Positions 9,342 to 19,120 of a DNA stretch of 64,000 bases are shown here, piece by piece. The stretch is from contig NZ_CP083809.1 in the NCBI RefSeq assembly GCF_020149765.1, positions 620,001 through 684,000 of the forward strand. Reading direction: 5' to 3'. Each line of letters begins with the position of its first letter. Within the stretch, counting starts at the first letter, position 1. Position numbers and translations under genes: made by a program. Origin of the DNA: Pantoea agglomerans. Its GTDB lineage: Bacteria; Pseudomonadota; Gammaproteobacteria; Enterobacterales; Enterobacteriaceae. The notes under the pieces are model-generated. The model did no database searches and was not told where the DNA came from. It was given only the letters and a program-made list of their open reading frames with translations.

Positions 9342-10013
9342 ATGTCTGAGGAAAAAATAACGCTGACAGGCGAACGGGTTTCAGCCAGCAAAGGAAGTTA
9401 TCTGGCGTTAATAGTGGCTATCCTCTTTTTTTCAGGATTGCTGTATCAGGTCGACGGCTTCCACTGGCTGGGCGCTTTTGACTTCACCACGCTGGGCGGC
9501 AGCTTTGGCACCATGAAGGAGCCCGCCAGCAATACCTTTCTCGGCGCGGGCGGACTGAGCGCCAAAGCGGGCTTTCTCTTTGCGCTCTCGCTAACGCCCA
9601 CCGTGATGCTGGCGCTGAGCGTGCTGGAAATTTTCACCCATTACGGCGCGATGCGGGCGGCGCACAAGCTGCTGACGCCGCTGCTGCAGCCGCTGATGGG
9701 GCTGCCGGGCCGCTGCGGGCTGGCGCTGATCACCGATTTGCAGAGCACCGATGCGGGCGCCGCGCTGACCAAAGAGATGTATGACCGCGGTCAGGTGACG
9801 AAAAAAGATATTGTGGTGATGAGCGCCTGGCAATATTCCGGCGCGGGATTGATCAATAACTATTTCGCTATCGGGTCGGCGCTGTTCGCCTCAATGACGC
9901 TGCCAATTATTATTCCGCTTGCTTTAATGTTCGTTCTTAAATTTGTCGGTGCGGCGCTGACGCGTTGTGTGTTAAACAGTGTTTATAAAAAGGATTTCAG
10001 CGATGGAAAATAA
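9342..10013 (+). CDS. yjiH: YjiH-like inner-membrane protein (nucleoside-recognition/Gate domain)
   Basis: 223 aa, several hydrophobic segments, with the conserved block GRCGLALITDLQSTDAGAALTKEMYDRG and the SAWQYSGAGLINNYFAIG segment of YjiH/SpmA-like Gate-domain proteins. It overlaps the following YjiG-like gene by 11 nt, so the two form a translationally coupled pair. In E. coli yjiG-yjiH sit next to the iadA peptidase gene; here an M20 amidohydrolase follows. A role in transport linked to peptide or acyl-amino-acid breakdown is inferred from context only. Confidence 0.85.
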   Translation: MSEEKITLTGERVSASKGSYLALIVAILFFSGLLYQVDGFHWLGAFDFTTLGGSFGTMKEPASNTFLGAGGLSAKAGFLFALSLTPTVMLALSVLEIFTHYGAMRAAHKLLTPLLQPLMGLPGRCGLALITDLQSTDAGAALTKEMYDRGQVTKKDIVVMSAWQYSGAGLINNYFAIGSALFASMTLPIIIPLALMFVLKFVGAALTRCVLNSVYKKDFSDGK

Positions 10014-10476
10014 CGGCGCGGTAAAAGCGAGCCAAAATCCCTTTGATATCTTCGTGACCGGCGCGCGCAAAGGGTTTCATATCGCCATTCATAACCTGAT
10101 GCCCAACGTGGTGATGGCGTATGTACTGGCGGAAGTGCTCAACCTGCTCGGCATTATGCCGTTTCTCGGCCAGCTTTTCGCGCCGGTGATGGGGCTGTTT
10201 GGCCTGCCAGGCGAAGCGATTACCGTGCTGCTGACCGCCTGGCTCTCCTCCTCAGCCGGCACCGGCGTGGCGGTGAGCCTGCTGACAAAAGGGGTGCTGA
10301 CCGGCGCGGACATTACCATTCTCGCGCCCGCCATTTTTCTGATGGGCTCCCAGCTGCAGTATATGGGGCGCCTGCTGGGGGTGGCCGACGTGCCGAAAAA
10401 ATACTGGCCGCTGCTGATGCTGGTGAGCGTCATCAATGCGGCGATCGCCATGTGCGTTATGCGTCTTTTTATATAG
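10003..10476 (+). CDS. yjiG: YjiG-like inner-membrane protein (SpmB/Gate-domain type)
   Basis: 157 aa, start at 10003 (MENNGAVKAS) behind aggattt; the ATG at 9979 lies further inside yjiH with poorer context. Hydrophobic throughout, with the repeated Gate-domain feel of LLTAWLSSSAGTGVAVSLL. Partner of the YjiH-like protein; the two resemble the SpmA/SpmB pair of spore formers, where they form one membrane unit. Followed 10 nt later by an M20 amidohydrolase in the same operon. Confidence 0.85.
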   Translation: MENNGAVKASQNPFDIFVTGARKGFHIAIHNLMPNVVMAYVLAEVLNLLGIMPFLGQLFAPVMGLFGLPGEAITVLLTAWLSSSAGTGVAVSLLTKGVLTGADITILAPAIFLMGSQLQYMGRLLGVADVPKKYWPLLMLVSVINAAIAMCVMRLFI

Positions 10477-10486
10477 GAGAGAAGCG

Positions 10487-11590
10487 ATGTCCCGGGTCTT
10501 AGAGCACTATCACTATCTGCACGACATTCCAGAGCTGGGCTTTCAGGAGGTTAAAACCTCCGCCTATATCGCCGATCAGCTGGAGCGCGCCGGGCTGAAG
10601 GTCACGCGCAATATCAATCAGACCACCGGCATCGTGGCGGAGATCGACAGCGGCGTGCCTGGGCCGGTGCTGGCGCTGCGCGCCGACATGGATGCGCTCG
10701 GCCATATTATCGACGGCGTTGCCTGCGCGCGCCATACCTGCGGCCACGACGGCCACTCTTCCGTGGTGCTGACCGCCGCGCAGGAGCTGCTGGCGGAGGG
10801 CGCGGTGAAAAAAGGCCGGCTGAAGATTCTGTTCCAGCCGGCGGAAGAGCTGGGTGCCGGCGCGCTGGCGATGGTGGAGGGCGGCGCGCTGGATGATGTG
10901 GAGATGATTTTCGGCTTCCATCTGCGCCCGCTGGAAGAGTGCGTGGTGGGTCAGGCGACGCCGGCGGTGCTCTACTCCGCCTGCTCGACGCTCGAGGCCA
11001 CTATCAAAGGCGCCCCCGCGCACGCCGCGCGTCCGCATCTTGGCGTCAACGCGCTGGACGCGGCGGTGCAGGCGGTCAATGCGGTCAACGCGATCCACCT
11101 CTCGCCGGGGCTTAACTGGAGCGTGAAGGCGACCCGCTTTCTCTGTGACGCTGGCGTCACCAACTCCGTGCCCGACGAGGCGCGCGTGGTCTGGGATCTG
11201 CGCTCGCAGGAGAATGAGCCGATGACGGCGCTGAAAGAGAAGGTGACGCAGGCGATTCAGCACAGCGTTGCCGCGCTGGGCGCGACGGCGCAGGTGGTGG
11301 TGCTGAAAGAGATGCCGGCTGCGGAGATCGATGATGAAGCGACGGCGGTGATCCGTGAGGCGATCGTCGAGGTGCTGGGCGCAGAGGGATTGCTCGATGC
11401 GAAAACCACGCCGGGCAGCGAAGACTTTTTCTATTATCCGGTGAAGCGCCCGCAGGTGAAGGCGGGGTTCTGGGGGCTGGGCACCAACCTGACGCCGGGC
11501 CTGCACCATCCCGAGATGCGCTTCGATCTCGACGCGCTGGAAATCGGCGTGGATATCTTTAAATCCTGCGTAAAAAGAGTCCTGGGGTAA
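10487..11590 (+). CDS. M20-family amidohydrolase
   Basis: 367 aa from ATG 10487, which has taggagag upstream. Zinc-site motifs of M20D amidohydrolases are present: LRADMDAL, CGHDGHSS (HTCGHDGH), the FQPAEELGAGA glutamate and the C-terminal TPGSEDF. Cytosolic enzyme expected to hydrolyse N-acyl or peptide-like amide bonds (N-acyl-amino-acid, aminobenzoyl-glutamate or dipeptide substrates). Co-transcribed with yjiH-yjiG, which suggests the membrane pair delivers its substrate. Exact substrate unknown. Confidence 0.87.
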   Translation: MSRVLEHYHYLHDIPELGFQEVKTSAYIADQLERAGLKVTRNINQTTGIVAEIDSGVPGPVLALRADMDALGHIIDGVACARHTCGHDGHSSVVLTAAQELLAEGAVKKGRLKILFQPAEELGAGALAMVEGGALDDVEMIFGFHLRPLEECVVGQATPAVLYSACSTLEATIKGAPAHAARPHLGVNALDAAVQAVNAVNAIHLSPGLNWSVKATRFLCDAGVTNSVPDEARVVWDLRSQENEPMTALKEKVTQAIQHSVAALGATAQVVVLKEMPAAEIDDEATAVIREAIVEVLGAEGLLDAKTTPGSEDFFYYPVKRPQVKAGFWGLGTNLTPGLHHPEMRFDLDALEIGVDIFKSCVKRVLG

Positions 11591-11597
11591 ATCAGCG

Positions 11598-11625
11598 GCT
11601 GCCCGCGCGCACAGGTGCGGGCAGC
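11598..11625 (+). terminator. hairpin after the yjiHG-amidohydrolase operon
   Basis: gctgcccgc and gcgggcagc pair as a 9-bp stem around a 10-nt loop, just after the stop codon. It is followed by gctgaaattttccct rather than a clean T-run, so it is a weak intrinsic terminator or an mRNA end-protecting hairpin. Confidence 0.45.
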
Positions 11626-11853
11626 GCTGAAATTTTCCCTGCCCTGTTCGCCGCCGCGCGCAAAATATTGTATGCTATGCCGCCTTAACGAAGACCAGGT
11701 AACCGGGATCGCCGCCAATGTAGAACGCGCTAACCACCGCCTTCTGACGCTAATGCGTCCGCCTGGCACCGTTTACCTGCCGGATTTCCGGCCATCATGA
11801 TTACTCTGCAGCGTCCTCTCATGTGACGTTGCCTCGATGAGAAGAATTCACTC

Positions 11854-13437
11854 ATGTCTAATTTCATGCAAGAGGTGGCGCGCCGCCGCACCTTTGCGAT
11901 CATTTCGCACCCCGATGCCGGTAAAACCACCATCACTGAAAAAGTGCTGCTGTTCGGACAGGCTATCCAGACCGCCGGTACGGTAAAAGGGCGCGGCTCC
12001 AGCCAGCACGCCAAATCGGACTGGATGGAGATGGAGAAGCAGCGCGGCATCTCTATTACCACCTCCGTAATGCAGTTTCCCTACCGCGACAGCCTGGTCA
12101 ACCTGCTCGACACCCCGGGGCACGAAGACTTCTCGGAAGATACCTACCGTACCCTGACGGCGGTGGACTGCTGCCTGATGGTGATCGACGCGGCTAAAGG
12201 CGTTGAGGATCGTACCCGTAAGCTGATGGAAGTCACCCGTCTGCGCGATACGCCTATCCTGACCTTTATGAACAAGCTCGACCGCGACATCCGCGATCCG
12301 ATGGAGCTGCTGGATGAAGTGGAGAGCGAGCTGAAAATCGCCTGCGCGCCCATTACCTGGCCTATCGGCTGCGGCAAGCTGTTTAAAGGGGTTTACCACC
12401 TCTATAACGACGAAACCTATCTCTACCAGACGGGCAAGGGCCACACCATTCAGGAAGTGCGCATCGTCAAAGGGCTGGATAACCCGGAGCTGGACAGCGC
12501 GGTCGGCGAAGAGCTGGCGGCGCAGCTGCGTGAAGAGCTGGAGCTGGTGAAAGGCGCATCGCACGAATTCGATCGCGAGCTGTTCCTGAGCGGCGAGATC
12601 ACGCCGGTCTTTTTCGGCACCGCGCTGGGTAACTTCGGCGTCGACCATATGCTCGACGGCCTGGTCTCCTGGGCACCTGCGCCGATGCCGCGCGCGACCG
12701 ACGTGCGTACCGTTACCGCGCAGGAAGAGAAGTTCACTGGCTTCGTGTTCAAGATTCAGGCGAATATGGACCCGAAACACCGCGACCGCGTCGCCTTTAT
12801 GCGCGTCGTTTCCGGTAAATATGAGAAGGGCATGAAGCTGCGTCAGGTGCGCACCGGCAAAGATGTGGTCATCTCCGACGCGCTGACCTTTATGGCGGGC
12901 GACCGTTCGCACGTGGAAGAGGCCTGGCCGGGCGACATTATCGGCCTGCACAACCACGGCACCATTCAGATCGGCGACACCTTTACCCAGGGTGAAAACA
13001 TGAAGTTCACCGGTATTCCGAACTTCGCCCCGGAGCTGTTCCGCCGCATCCGCCTGCGCGATCCGCTGAAGCAGAAACAGCTGCTGAAAGGGCTGGTGCA
13101 GCTGTCGGAAGAGGGCGCGGTACAGGTGTTCCGTCCGGTACACAACAACGACCTGATCGTAGGGGCAGTTGGTGTGCTGCAGTTCGACGTCGTTGTGGCG
13201 CGTCTGAAAAGCGAATACAACGTCGAAGCGATCTACGAGGCGATCAACGTCTCCACGGCGCGCTGGGTCGAGTGCAGCGATGCGAAGAAATTCGAAGAGT
13301 TCCAGCGTAAAAACGAGGTTAACCTCGCGCTGGACGGCGGCGATAACCTGACCTATATCGCCCCGACCATGGTGAACCTGAACATCACACAGGAGCGCTA
13401 TCCTGAGGTGATCTTCCGCAAAACCCGCGAGCATTAA
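11854..13437 (+). CDS. prfC: peptide chain release factor 3
   Basis: 527 aa against 529 in E. coli. Translation GTPase with G1 [10 protein letters not shown]3 [14 protein letters not shown] and G4 NKLDRD, then domain II and the RF3-specific C-terminal domain. Recycles RF1/RF2 from the ribosome after termination. It opens the conserved prfC-osmY-ytjA-yjjU-yjjV block. A probable promoter lies in 11660-11700 (AT-rich stretch with tatgct). Confidence 0.97.
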   Translation: MSNFMQEVARRRTFAIISHPDAGKTTITEKVLLFGQAIQTAGTVKGRGSSQHAKSDWMEMEKQRGISITTSVMQFPYRDSLVNLLDTPGHEDFSEDTYRTLTAVDCCLMVIDAAKGVEDRTRKLMEVTRLRDTPILTFMNKLDRDIRDPMELLDEVESELKIACAPITWPIGCGKLFKGVYHLYNDETYLYQTGKGHTIQEVRIVKGLDNPELDSAVGEELAAQLREELELVKGASHEFDRELFLSGEITPVFFGTALGNFGVDHMLDGLVSWAPAPMPRATDVRTVTAQEEKFTGFVFKIQANMDPKHRDRVAFMRVVSGKYEKGMKLRQVRTGKDVVISDALTFMAGDRSHVEEAWPGDIIGLHNHGTIQIGDTFTQGENMKFTGIPNFAPELFRRIRLRDPLKQKQLLKGLVQLSEEGAVQVFRPVHNNDLIVGAVGVLQFDVVVARLKSEYNVEAIYEAINVSTARWVECSDAKKFEEFQRKNEVNLALDGGDNLTYIAPTMVNLNITQERYPEVIFRKTREH

Positions 13438-13447
13438 TTCGCGCCGC

Positions 13448-13490
13448 AACAGGGCTAGTCAGCTTTGGCTGGCCCTGTTCTCTCTCTCCA
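13448..13490 (+). terminator. prfC terminator
   Basis: aacagggc pairs with gccctgtt (8 bp) across a 16-nt loop, followed by a pyrimidine run (tctctctcc). Placed 11 nt after the prfC stop. Confidence 0.55.
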
Positions 13491-13696
13491 GACTCCTCCT
13501 AAAAACTCTGTTTTTTCGCTTAACTGGCGTGCTATCAACCAGTTATTCAGGCAAAACGCCAGACACCTACTATGATTATTCTGTCGGACGGGAAAAGAGA
13601 CGTTGCTTCTCCTTTACGTCCAGCGATGCAGCAGCACCGATTGCTGCTGTTGCGCCCACGGCTGTGGGTGAGCTCACTGACAGAAGGAAGATATCG

Positions 13697-14311
13697 ATGA
13701 ATAAGACTAAGATTGCCCAAACGCTGATGGCGGTAATGGTTGGTTCCGCCCTGTTAAGCGGCAGCGCTATGGCTGACGACTCGCTGACGCAAAAAGCGCA
13801 GCAAAGCGCGGATAACGCCGGTGCGAAAATCAATAGTTCTATGAAAAAAGTCGATGGGTTTATGGACGACAGCGCCGTCACCGCAAAAGCGAAAGCTGCT
13901 CTGGTGGATGACGAAGCAATAAAAAGTACGGATATCTCCGTGAAAACCCACGACGGCGTAGTGACCCTGAGCGGTTTTGTTACCTCGCAGGATCAGGCTG
14001 AAAAAGCGGTCGCCGTGGTGAAAAACGTAGAGGGTGTTAAATCCGTCAGCGACAAACTGCACGTTAAAGACAGCAAAACACAAAGCATGAAGGGATATGC
14101 CGGTGATGCGGCAACGACAAGTGAAATTAAAGCTAAACTATTAGCAGATGACATCGTTCCGTCGCGTCACGTCAAGGTGGAAACCACTGACGGCGTGGTT
14201 CAGCTTTCAGGAACCGTCGCAACCAAAGCGCAGTCGGATCGCGCTGAAAGTATCGCGAAAGCGATTGAAGGTGTTAAAAGCGTTAAGAATGACCTGACTG
14301 TGAAGTCTTAA
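13697..14311 (+). CDS. osmY: periplasmic osmotically inducible protein OsmY
   Basis: 204 aa. The start at 13697 has gaagga upstream and opens a clear signal peptide ([20 protein letters not shown], cleavage after AMA). Two BON domains follow (about 60-125 and 140-200), each with the [17 protein letters not shown] / [16 protein letters not shown] pattern. In E. coli this is a sigma-S and osmotic-stress induced periplasmic protein; the long upstream spacer (13491-13696) would hold its promoter. Same position after prfC as in E. coli. Confidence 0.95.
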   Translation: MNKTKIAQTLMAVMVGSALLSGSAMADDSLTQKAQQSADNAGAKINSSMKKVDGFMDDSAVTAKAKAALVDDEAIKSTDISVKTHDGVVTLSGFVTSQDQAEKAVAVVKNVEGVKSVSDKLHVKDSKTQSMKGYAGDAATTSEIKAKLLADDIVPSRHVKVETTDGVVQLSGTVATKAQSDRAESIAKAIEGVKSVKNDLTVKS

Positions 14312-14410
14312 CGTCGTGAGCGCGGCGTCCGCGTGGCGCCGTACTGACAAAACAAAACCCAAACTGGGAAGAAACGAGCAGTTCGATTTCACTATGGTAA
14401 GGAGAGGCTT

Positions 14411-14572
14411 ATGTTTCGTTGGGGTATTATTTTTCTGGTAATTGCACTGATCGCGGCGGCGTTAGGATTTGGCGGCCTGGCCGGTACGGCAGCATGGGCG
14501 GCTAAAGTTGTCTTCGTCGTTGGTATTATCCTGTTCCTCGTGAGCCTGTTTACCGGCCGCAAACGACTCTGA
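14411..14572 (+). CDS. ytjA: small membrane protein, DUF1328 family
   Basis: 53 aa starting [20 protein letters not shown], behind the strong ribosome-binding site aaggagagg. Two hydrophobic helices with the family's [15 protein letters not shown] linker and a basic tail (GRKRL). Found in the same place as E. coli ytjA, between osmY and yjjU. Too short for many gene finders, but conserved in length and sequence. Function unknown; probably part of the osmY-linked stress set. Confidence 0.9.
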   Translation: MFRWGIIFLVIALIAAALGFGGLAGTAAWAAKVVFVVGIILFLVSLFTGRKRL

Positions 14573-14707
14573 CCGGCTGGGGCATTCTGATTTTTGCTAC
14601 GAGCATGCATAAAGCGGAGACCAGCCAGCCGTCGCGCTGCGTTAAGGATAATGCATCAGGCGCGACAGCCGCCGCCAGGCCATCTGGTGGCAGGTCAGGA
14701 GAAAAAC

Positions 14708-14779
14708 ATGGCTGGTTCTCCGGGATGCTGTCAACTTCAAGCGGATAAACGCAGCGGCAAACCTCAGAACCCTTTCTGA
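14708..14779 (+). CDS. candidate 23-aa upstream ORF of yjjU
   Basis: A 23-codon frame (MAGSPGCCQL...) whose ATG has a textbook Shine-Dalgarno (aggag, 14697-14701, 6 nt away). Its TGA (14777-14779) lies inside the yjjU ribosome-binding site, 9 nt before the yjjU GTG. Its last codons form the left arm of the hairpin at 14762-14781. This arrangement would let its translation open the yjjU start. I do not recognise the peptide; it may be real or a chance frame with a good RBS. Confidence 0.4.
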   Translation: MAGSPGCCQLQADKRSGKPQNPF

Positions 14780-14781
14780 GG
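14762..14781 (+). promoter_or_regulatory. hairpin overlapping the yjjU Shine-Dalgarno
   Basis: cctcagaa / ttctgagg is a perfect 8-bp stem with a 4-nt ccct loop. The right arm contains the gagg of the yjjU ribosome-binding site (tgaggag) and the stop codon of the short upstream ORF, so folding should hide the site unless ribosomes come through the upstream ORF. Confidence 0.5.
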
Positions 14782-14788
14782 AGCAAAA

Positions 14789-15841
14789 GTGGGTATCCGG
14801 ATCCCTGTAACGCTGGGCGCGATTGAGCCCTTAGCCTTGTCCCCGTTTAAAGCGCAAAAAATCGCCCTGGTGTGCGAAGGCGGTGGTCAGCGCGGCATTT
14901 TTACCGCAGGCGTGCTGGATGAGTTCCAGCGGGCCAGATTCAACCCCTTTCAGCTTTTTATCGGCACCTCAGCGGGCGCGCAGAATCTCTCCGCCTTTGT
15001 CTGCGGGCAGCAGGGCTACGCGCGGCGCGTGATCACCCGCTACACCACCAGCAAGCTCTTTTTCGATCCGCTGCGTTTCGTGCGCGGCGGCAACTTAATC
15101 GATCTCGACTGGCTGATAGAGGTGACCCAGCGCGAACTGCCGCTGGCGCTGGATAGCGCTAAGCTGCTGTTCGACAGCGGGCGCGAGTTCTATATGTGCG
15201 CCTGCCGCAGCGACGACTACTCCCCCGGCTACTTTGCGCCGACCCACGCCAACTGGCACGATCTGATTAAGGCGTCGAGCGCCATTCCCGGCTTTTACCG
15301 GCTCGGCGTCGATCTGGAAGGCATCAGCTACCTCGACGGCGGCATCAGCGATGCCATTCCGGTGCGCGAAGCGGCGCGTCGCGGCGCCGACACCATCGTG
15401 GTGATCCGCACCGTGCCGTCGCAGATGTTCTATACGCCAAAATGGATGAAGCGCATGGAGCGCTGGCTCAACGCCAGCGCGCTGCAGCCGATGATTAATA
15501 TCCTGCATCACCATGAAGCGAGCTATCGCGAGATTCAGCAGTTTATCGAGCAGCCGCCCGGCGACCTGCGCATTATCGAAATCTATCCGCCGCATGTGCT
15601 GGCGAGCATGGCGCTGGGCAGTCGCGTCGCGTCGTTAAATCAGGATTATCATCTGGGACGGCGCTGTGGCCGCTACTTCCTCGCCACGCTGGGGCAGTGG
15701 CTCAGCGACGCCGAGCCGTTCGGGCGCTATACCACCGTTACGCCGCCCGCGCCTGTGGCCAACGCGCCTGACAACCGGCCGATTATGACGCCGCCGGTGG
15801 CGGGCAACGACGCAGACTATGATGAAGGTTCGCTGGCATGA
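14789..15841 (+). CDS. yjjU: patatin-like phospholipase family protein YjjU
   Basis: 350 aa, GTG start at 14789 giving MGIRIPVTLG, matching the E. coli YjjU N-terminus. The patatin/RssA fold shows the oxyanion motif GGGQRG, the nucleophile elbow GTSAG (Ser) and the DGG/DGGIS catalytic Asp motif. Expected cytosolic serine lipid acyl hydrolase; physiological substrate unknown. Its stop overlaps the yjjV start by 4 nt (ATGA), a coupled pair. Confidence 0.94.
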   Translation: MGIRIPVTLGAIEPLALSPFKAQKIALVCEGGGQRGIFTAGVLDEFQRARFNPFQLFIGTSAGAQNLSAFVCGQQGYARRVITRYTTSKLFFDPLRFVRGGNLIDLDWLIEVTQRELPLALDSAKLLFDSGREFYMCACRSDDYSPGYFAPTHANWHDLIKASSAIPGFYRLGVDLEGISYLDGGISDAIPVREAARRGADTIVVIRTVPSQMFYTPKWMKRMERWLNASALQPMINILHHHEASYREIQQFIEQPPGDLRIIEIYPPHVLASMALGSRVASLNQDYHLGRRCGRYFLATLGQWLSDAEPFGRYTTVTPPAPVANAPDNRPIMTPPVAGNDADYDEGSLA

Positions 15842-16614
15842 GATTTACCGATACCCACTGCCACTTTGATTTTCCCCCCTTCGCTGGCGATGAGCGCGCC
15901 AGCATCGCGCGCGCCGCCGAAGCGGGCGTGGAGCGCATTATCGTCCCGGCAGTGGAGGCCAGCCGCTTTGCGCGCATCGTCTCGCTGGCGGCGCAGTATC
16001 CCGCCCTCTACGCCGCGCTCGGCCTGCACCCCATCGCCATCGACCGCCACGAGGAGGCGCATCTCGAGCAGCTGGAGCACTGGCTGCGGCAGCAGCCGGC
16101 GAAGCTGACGGCAATAGGGGAGATTGGCCTCGACCTCTATATGGATAATCCGCAGTTTGCGCGCCAGGAATTTTTGCTCGACGCGCAGCTGCGGCTGGCG
16201 AAGCGGTATGATTTACCGGTGATCCTGCATTCGCGCCGCACCCACGACAAGCTGGCGCTGCACCTGCGCCGTCACGATCTGCCGCGGCGCGGCGTGGTGC
16301 ACGGCTTCGCCGGCAGCCTGCAGCAGGCGCAGGCCTTTATCAAACTCGGCTACGCCATCGGCGTCGGCGGCACCCTGACCTATGAACGCGCCAGCAAAAC
16401 CCGCAACACCCTGGCGCAGCTGCCGCTCGATGCGCTGCTGCTGGAGACCGACGCGCCCGATATGCCGCTGCACGGCTTTCAGGGCGAGCCGAACCGGCCG
16501 GAGCGCGCGCGTCTGGTATGGCAAACCCTGTGCGAGCTGCGCCCAGAGCCGCCGCAGGCGATCGCCGAGGCGCTGTGGCGCAATACCTGCGCGCTGTTCA
16601 GTCTGCCTGAGTAA
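15838..16614 (+). CDS. yjjV: TatD-family metal-dependent hydrolase YjjV
   Basis: 258 aa. TatD motifs: DTHCHFD at the N-terminus, GEIGLD, PVILHSRR, VHGFAGS and LLETDAPD, providing the metal ligands. Members are metal-dependent nucleases or deoxyribonucleases. Coupled to yjjU by a 4-nt overlap. In E. coli yjjW-yjjI follow before deoC; here 171 bp separate yjjV from deoC and those two genes are missing. Confidence 0.93.
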   Translation: MRFTDTHCHFDFPPFAGDERASIARAAEAGVERIIVPAVEASRFARIVSLAAQYPALYAALGLHPIAIDRHEEAHLEQLEHWLRQQPAKLTAIGEIGLDLYMDNPQFARQEFLLDAQLRLAKRYDLPVILHSRRTHDKLALHLRRHDLPRRGVVHGFAGSLQQAQAFIKLGYAIGVGGTLTYERASKTRNTLAQLPLDALLLETDAPDMPLHGFQGEPNRPERARLVWQTLCELRPEPPQAIAEALWRNTCALFSLPE

Positions 16615-16624
16615 TCTCTCCTGA

Positions 16625-16640
16625 TGTGATAATAGTAACA
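16625..16640. promoter_or_regulatory. CRP-like site upstream of deoC
   Basis: tgtgataatagtaaca matches the CRP pattern TGTGA-N6-TCACA except in the right half (taaca). It lies about 160 nt before deoC, in the interval that carries tandem CRP sites and CytR/DeoR operators in E. coli. Confidence 0.5.
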
Positions 16641-16692
16641 TCCCGCTTCTCTGCGTTATAATAAAGCTATTGCCATTCTCTCGTGATAGCGG

Positions 16693-16708
16693 TGTGATGA
16701 ATTACACA
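16693..16708. promoter_or_regulatory. CRP-like site in the deo promoter
   Basis: tgtgatgaattacaca is a near-perfect palindrome fitting TGTGA-N6-TCACA with one mismatch. Best of the three sites upstream of deoC; a tataat-like box sits upstream at 16657-16662. CytR typically binds between two such CRP sites in E. coli. Confidence 0.6.
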
Positions 16709-16726
16709 TTATCAGCCGCTGCTCAT

Positions 16727-16742
16727 TGTTATAATTATCACA
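16727..16742. promoter_or_regulatory. CRP- or DeoR-like palindrome before deoC
   Basis: tgttataattatcaca is a palindrome 44 nt before the deoC start. The left half resembles the DeoR operator half-site tgtta, the right half a CRP half-site tcaca, so either protein is possible. Confidence 0.4.
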
Positions 16743-16785
16743 TTAAGCCGGCGCTTCCGCGTCCGTTTGTTATCTGGAGAACACC

Positions 16786-17565
16786 ATGACTGACATTACC
16801 GCCGCTGCGCAGCGCGCGCTGCAACTGATGGACCTGACCACCCTGAACGAAGACGATACCGATGAGAAAGTGATCGCCCTGTGCCGCCAGGCGAAATCGC
16901 CGGCGGGCAACACCGCTGCGATCTGCATCTATCCGCGCTTTATTCCGGTGGCGCGCAAAGCGCTGCGCGAGCAGGGCACGCCCGACATCCGCATCGCGAC
17001 CGTTACGAACTTCCCGCACGGCAACGACGATATCGATATCGCGCTGGCGGAAACCCGCGCTGCCATCGCCTATGGCGCGGACGAGGTCGACGTGGTCTTC
17101 CCTTACCGCGCGCTGATCGCCGGCAACGCGCAGATCGGTTTCGATCTGGTGAAGGCCTGCAAAACGGCGTGTGCGGAGGCTGACGTGCTGCTGAAGGTGA
17201 TCATCGAAAGCGGCGAGCTGAAAGAGGAAGCGCTGATCCGTCAGGCCTCGGAAATCGCTATCGACGCCGGCGCGGACTTTATCAAAACCTCCACCGGCAA
17301 GGTGCCGGTCAACGCCACGCCGGAAGTGGCGCAGATTATGATGAGCGTTATCCGCGATAAAGGCGTCAAAGAGAAGGTGGGCTTTAAGCCAGCGGGCGGC
17401 GTGCGCACGGCGGATGACGCGGCGATCTATCTCAAGCTGGCGGACGATATCCTTGGCGAGGGCTGGGCCGACGCGCGCCACTTCCGCTTCGGCGCTTCCA
17501 GCCTGTTAGCCAGCCTGCTGAACGCGCTGGGCCATCAGACCGCCACCAGCAAAACCGGCTACTGA
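16786..17565 (+). CDS. deoC: deoxyribose-phosphate aldolase
   Basis: 259 aa, same length as E. coli DeoC. Splits 2-deoxyribose-5-phosphate into glyceraldehyde-3-phosphate and acetaldehyde. The Schiff-base lysine motif FIKTSTGKV and the second lysine in [14 protein letters not shown] are visible. First gene of deoCABD, with tatctggaga upstream. Confidence 0.97.
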   Translation: MTDITAAAQRALQLMDLTTLNEDDTDEKVIALCRQAKSPAGNTAAICIYPRFIPVARKALREQGTPDIRIATVTNFPHGNDDIDIALAETRAAIAYGADEVDVVFPYRALIAGNAQIGFDLVKACKTACAEADVLLKVIIESGELKEEALIRQASEIAIDAGADFIKTSTGKVPVNATPEVAQIMMSVIRDKGVKEKVGFKPAGGVRTADDAAIYLKLADDILGEGWADARHFRFGASSLLASLLNALGHQTATSKTGY

Positions 17566-17624
17566 TTGCGTGACGGCGGCCGCTGGCCGCCATTCTCATC
17601 TCAACCCTGATCATGGGGGCGACT

Positions 17625-18962
17625 TTGTTTCTGCCGCAAGAAATTATCCGTAAAAAACGCGATGGCCAGGCGCTGAGCGAAGAGGAGATCCGCTTCTTCA
17701 TCAACGGGGTACGCGATAACAGCGTTTCCGAAGGCCAGATCGCCGCGCTGGCGATGACGATCTTCTTTCACGATATGTCGCTGCCGGAGCGAGTGGCGCT
17801 CACCATGGCGATGCGCGACTCCGGCACGGTACTGAACTGGCAGTCGCTGAATCTCAACGGGCCGGTGGTCGATAAGCACTCCACCGGCGGCGTCGGCGAC
17901 GTCACCTCGCTGATGCTGGGGCCGATGGTGGCCGCCTGCGGCGGCTATGTACCGATGATCTCCGGGCGCGGCCTCGGCCATACCGGTGGCACCCTGGACA
18001 AGCTGGAGGCGATTCCGGGCTTCGATATTTTCCCGGACGACGATCGTTTCCGTCAGATTATTAAACAGGTCGGCGTAGCGATCATCGGCCAGACCAGCTC
18101 CCTCGCGCCGGCGGATAAACGTTTCTACGCCACGCGCGATATCACCGCCACCGTGGACTCTGTGCCGCTTATTACCGCTTCGATTCTGGCGAAAAAGCTG
18201 GCGGAAGGGCTGGACGCGCTGGTGATGGACGTCAAAGTTGGCTCCGGCGCCTTTATGCCGACCTTCGAGGCGTCGCTCGATCTGGCACAGGCGATTGTTG
18301 GCGTGGCAAACGGCGCGGGCTGCACCACCACCGCGCTGCTCACCGATATGAACCAGGTGCTCGCCTCGAGCGCGGGCAACGCGCTGGAAGTGCGCGAAGC
18401 GGTGCGCTTCCTGACCGGTGCGCAGCGCAACCCGCGCCTGCTGGAGGTCACACTGGCGCTGTGCAGCGAGATGCTGATTTCCGGCAAGCTGGCGGCCAGC
18501 GAAGAGGAGGCGCGCAGCAAGCTGCAGCAGGTGCTGGATAACGGTCAGGCGGCCGAGCTGTTCGCGCGTATGGTCGCCGCGCAGGGTGGCCCCGCTGATT
18601 TCGTTGAGCGCCACGAGGCCTATCTGCCGCAGCCGACGCTCAGCAAGCCGGTCTACGCCGATCGTCCCGGCATCGTCAGCAGCATGGACACGCGTGCGCT
18701 GGGGATGGCGGTGGTGGCGCTGGGCGGCGGACGCCAGCGCGCCAGCGACGCTATCGACTACAGCGTCGGACTGAGCGAGACGATCGCGCTGGGCGAGCGC
18801 GCCGATTCGCAGCGCCCGCTGGCGATAGTACACGCCAGCAGCGAGGCGAGCTGGCAGCAGGCGGCGGCCGCGGTTCGCGCCGCGGTTACCCTGAGCGACA
18901 GCGCGCCGGCGGCACTGCCGGCGATCTATCGTCGGGTGCGCGCCGGCGACGGCTCAGCATAA
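17625..18962 (+). CDS. deoA: thymidine phosphorylase
   Basis: 445 aa from TTG 17625 (residues [14 protein letters not shown]), which aligns with the E. coli start and has gggggcg just upstream; the ATG at 17613 would add four residues and leave that Shine-Dalgarno inside the gene. The thymidine/pyrimidine phosphorylase signature [18 protein letters not shown] and the phosphate-binding KHSTGGVGD loop are present. Releases thymine plus deoxyribose-1-phosphate. 59 nt after deoC. Confidence 0.94.
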   Translation: MFLPQEIIRKKRDGQALSEEEIRFFINGVRDNSVSEGQIAALAMTIFFHDMSLPERVALTMAMRDSGTVLNWQSLNLNGPVVDKHSTGGVGDVTSLMLGPMVAACGGYVPMISGRGLGHTGGTLDKLEAIPGFDIFPDDDRFRQIIKQVGVAIIGQTSSLAPADKRFYATRDITATVDSVPLITASILAKKLAEGLDALVMDVKVGSGAFMPTFEASLDLAQAIVGVANGAGCTTTALLTDMNQVLASSAGNALEVREAVRFLTGAQRNPRLLEVTLALCSEMLISGKLAASEEEARSKLQQVLDNGQAAELFARMVAAQGGPADFVERHEAYLPQPTLSKPVYADRPGIVSSMDTRALGMAVVALGGGRQRASDAIDYSVGLSETIALGERADSQRPLAIVHASSEASWQQAAAAVRAAVTLSDSAPAALPAIYRRVRAGDGSA

Positions 18963-19120
18963 AAGGGCTGACGGCGGCCGGGCTGGCCGCTGTCGTCCGC
19001 GACGCCGTCGCAAAAAAGCCGCAAAAATGCGGCCTTATGCTGCCGCTACGCAGCCATTCGGGTATACTGATCTGATCGCTTTTTTTTGACTTGTCACGCG
19101 CGCAGGCGCAGGAGACTTGC
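18963..19120 (+). other. deoA-deoB intergenic region with hairpins
   Basis: 158 bp. gcggcc/ggccgc and ccgca/tgcgg can form two hairpins near 18973-18992 and 19018-19034. Part of this gap may hold an internal deoB promoter, as known for the E. coli deo operon; an AT-rich box (gtatactgatctgatcgc) near 19062-19079 is a candidate. Confidence 0.4.
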
